Source of the DNA: Lichenihabitans psoromatis
GTDB taxonomy: Bacteria; Pseudomonadota; Alphaproteobacteria; Rhizobiales; Beijerinckiaceae
Assembly (NCBI RefSeq): GCF_004323635.1
Contig: NZ_CP036515.1
Coordinates: forward strand, 434,001-498,000
Reading direction: 5' to 3'
Length of the DNA stretch: 64,000 nt
Translations under genes and position numbers: made by a program
The notes under the pieces: model-generated
Database searches by the model: none
What the model was told of the DNA's origin: nothing
The model's input: only the letters and a program-made list of their open reading frames with translations
Shown here: one piece after another, positions 63,336 to 64,000 of the stretch
Layout: the number at the start of each line of letters is the position of its first letter
Position numbering within the stretch: the first letter of the stretch is position 1

Positions 63336-64000
63336 AACACTTCAATGACTTAATGTCCTGTCGCGTGGCGGATCGACAATTTGCGAACCCCTTGCGGACC
63401 TCATGTTGGATAGCTTTCGTCATAGAAATCTTTCTCATGACTTCGGCTTCGGAGCCGTCTCGAACAACGCACTGCACCGTGGCGTGTGCTCTCGCCGGCC
63501 GGGGCAGTGACGTTTTGGACGTGATGACGCTGATTAATACGGCGCCTGCCCGTACCTCGGGTTCAAAGCCCAAACGCAAGCCCGATCGAGCGGCAGCTTG
63601 ATGCAGGCCAAGTGGACGTCTTGCTCGTCTCGCACGTCTTTCAGTTGAGCCACGACGCCAGCCCTCATCGGCATGCAATCCCCAGTCTTCTGTCGGTCCA
63701 AGTGGAAGGCCATGAATCCGGCCTTGTCGTTGGCGAGCTGACGAAGCCCCCTTCGCACAGCGTCGCTGATATCAAGACATGCAAAGCCGTCCCGCGAGTT
63801 AGAACACGCCATCCTAGCTGGCACTGCGGAGCAAAAAAGCGGCAGCGTAGTGCCCCTTCGTTTTATCCCCGTCTGTAGCTGTGTCACCTTCACAGAATCG
63901 GCGACCCGCCCGGATAGTTAAACCATGAAGAAGACTGAGCCGAGTCGACTTGCCCCCGCCTTTCCTACAAGCCTTTTCGCACAACTTGCGGAAGCTACCA
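63336..64000. other. No convincing gene after tRNA-Arg
   Basis: This 665-base stretch at the right edge has no frame with a recognisable family, ribosome site or conserved start. The longest candidate is a 119-codon minus-strand frame (63534-63893) rich in Arg, Asp and Cys, overlapped by an 88-codon plus-strand frame; neither looks convincing. No hairpin terminator or repeat was seen. It could be a degraded insertion next to the tRNA or the start of a unit that continues past the window. Confidence 0.4.

Noticed and set aside
63286..63678. A 130-codon minus-strand frame
   Set aside because: It runs through the tRNA-Arg gene, which is structurally certain, and its translated tail is just the tRNA sequence read in reverse (common false ORF).

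Overview
The window looks like the chromosome of a GC-rich alphaproteobacterium of the order Hyphomicrobiales (Rhizobiales). The signs are a Ros/MucR regulator, an LsrB/VtlR-like LysR gene next to trxB, HpnCDE squalene synthesis, a BcsN-containing cellulose operon, a phasin, and a tRNA-His with the alphaproteobacterial discriminator A73. Beijerinckiaceae or Methylobacteriaceae relatives seem likeliest, but this is an inference from gene content. Nearly all the sequence is protein-coding. No insertion sequence, CRISPR array or prophage was found.

Layout. 1-8.6 kb: a carbon-catabolic block. It starts with the end of a SePSK/AtXK-1-type FGGY sugar kinase and a class IIA HAD phosphatase, followed by a PaoABC-type aldehyde oxidoreductase. 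Then come homologues of the three tetrose-phosphate isomerases of Brucella erythritol catabolism (EryC, EryH, EryI), arranged around a divergent promoter with a candidate operator, and a TetR regulator. 8.7-19.7 kb: mostly housekeeping genes: a degenerate receiver protein, an LsrB-like regulator and trxB, an ELM1-family protein, greA, carB, small secreted or hypothetical proteins, hemF and trmL. 20-22.8 kb: the cytochrome bc1 operon petABC. 23.3-27.9 kb: a surface-polymer or lipid group: alpha-oxoamine synthase, outer-membrane polysaccharide export lipoprotein, CDP-alcohol phosphatidyltransferase and SDR. 28-31.7 kb: threonine dehydrogenase, a secreted beta-sandwich-like protein and an L,D-transpeptidase.

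31.8-39.5 kb: a large PleC/PdhS-like histidine kinase, a phasin with a candidate PhaR operator, tRNA-His, a MucR homologue with a broken zinc site and an AT-hook tail, a single-domain response regulator, and a GH15 glucoamylase-like enzyme. 39.6-44.3 kb: the hopanoid/squalene genes hpnA-hpnC-hpnD-hpnE and a Nudix hydrolase. 44.5-50.6 kb: thrB-rnhA, a MocR-type regulator divergent from a DUF1127 protein, an aminotransferase, cobU and zapE. 50.7-63.1 kb, minus strand: the cellulose operon bcsA-bcsB-bcsZ-(giant repeat protein)-bcsN, with every junction overlapping or nearly so. 63.3 kb: tRNA-Arg, followed by 665 bases with no convincing gene.

Findings most worth a second look: the 1761-residue periplasmic repeat protein that sits where BcsC would be, with about ten 105-115-residue repeats and no visible barrel; the BcsZ with Asn at the usual catalytic-base position; the tetrose-phosphate isomerase cluster joined to an aldehyde oxidoreductase; the zinc-ligand-deficient MucR with an AT-hook; and the oxoamine synthase/export/phosphotransferase group.
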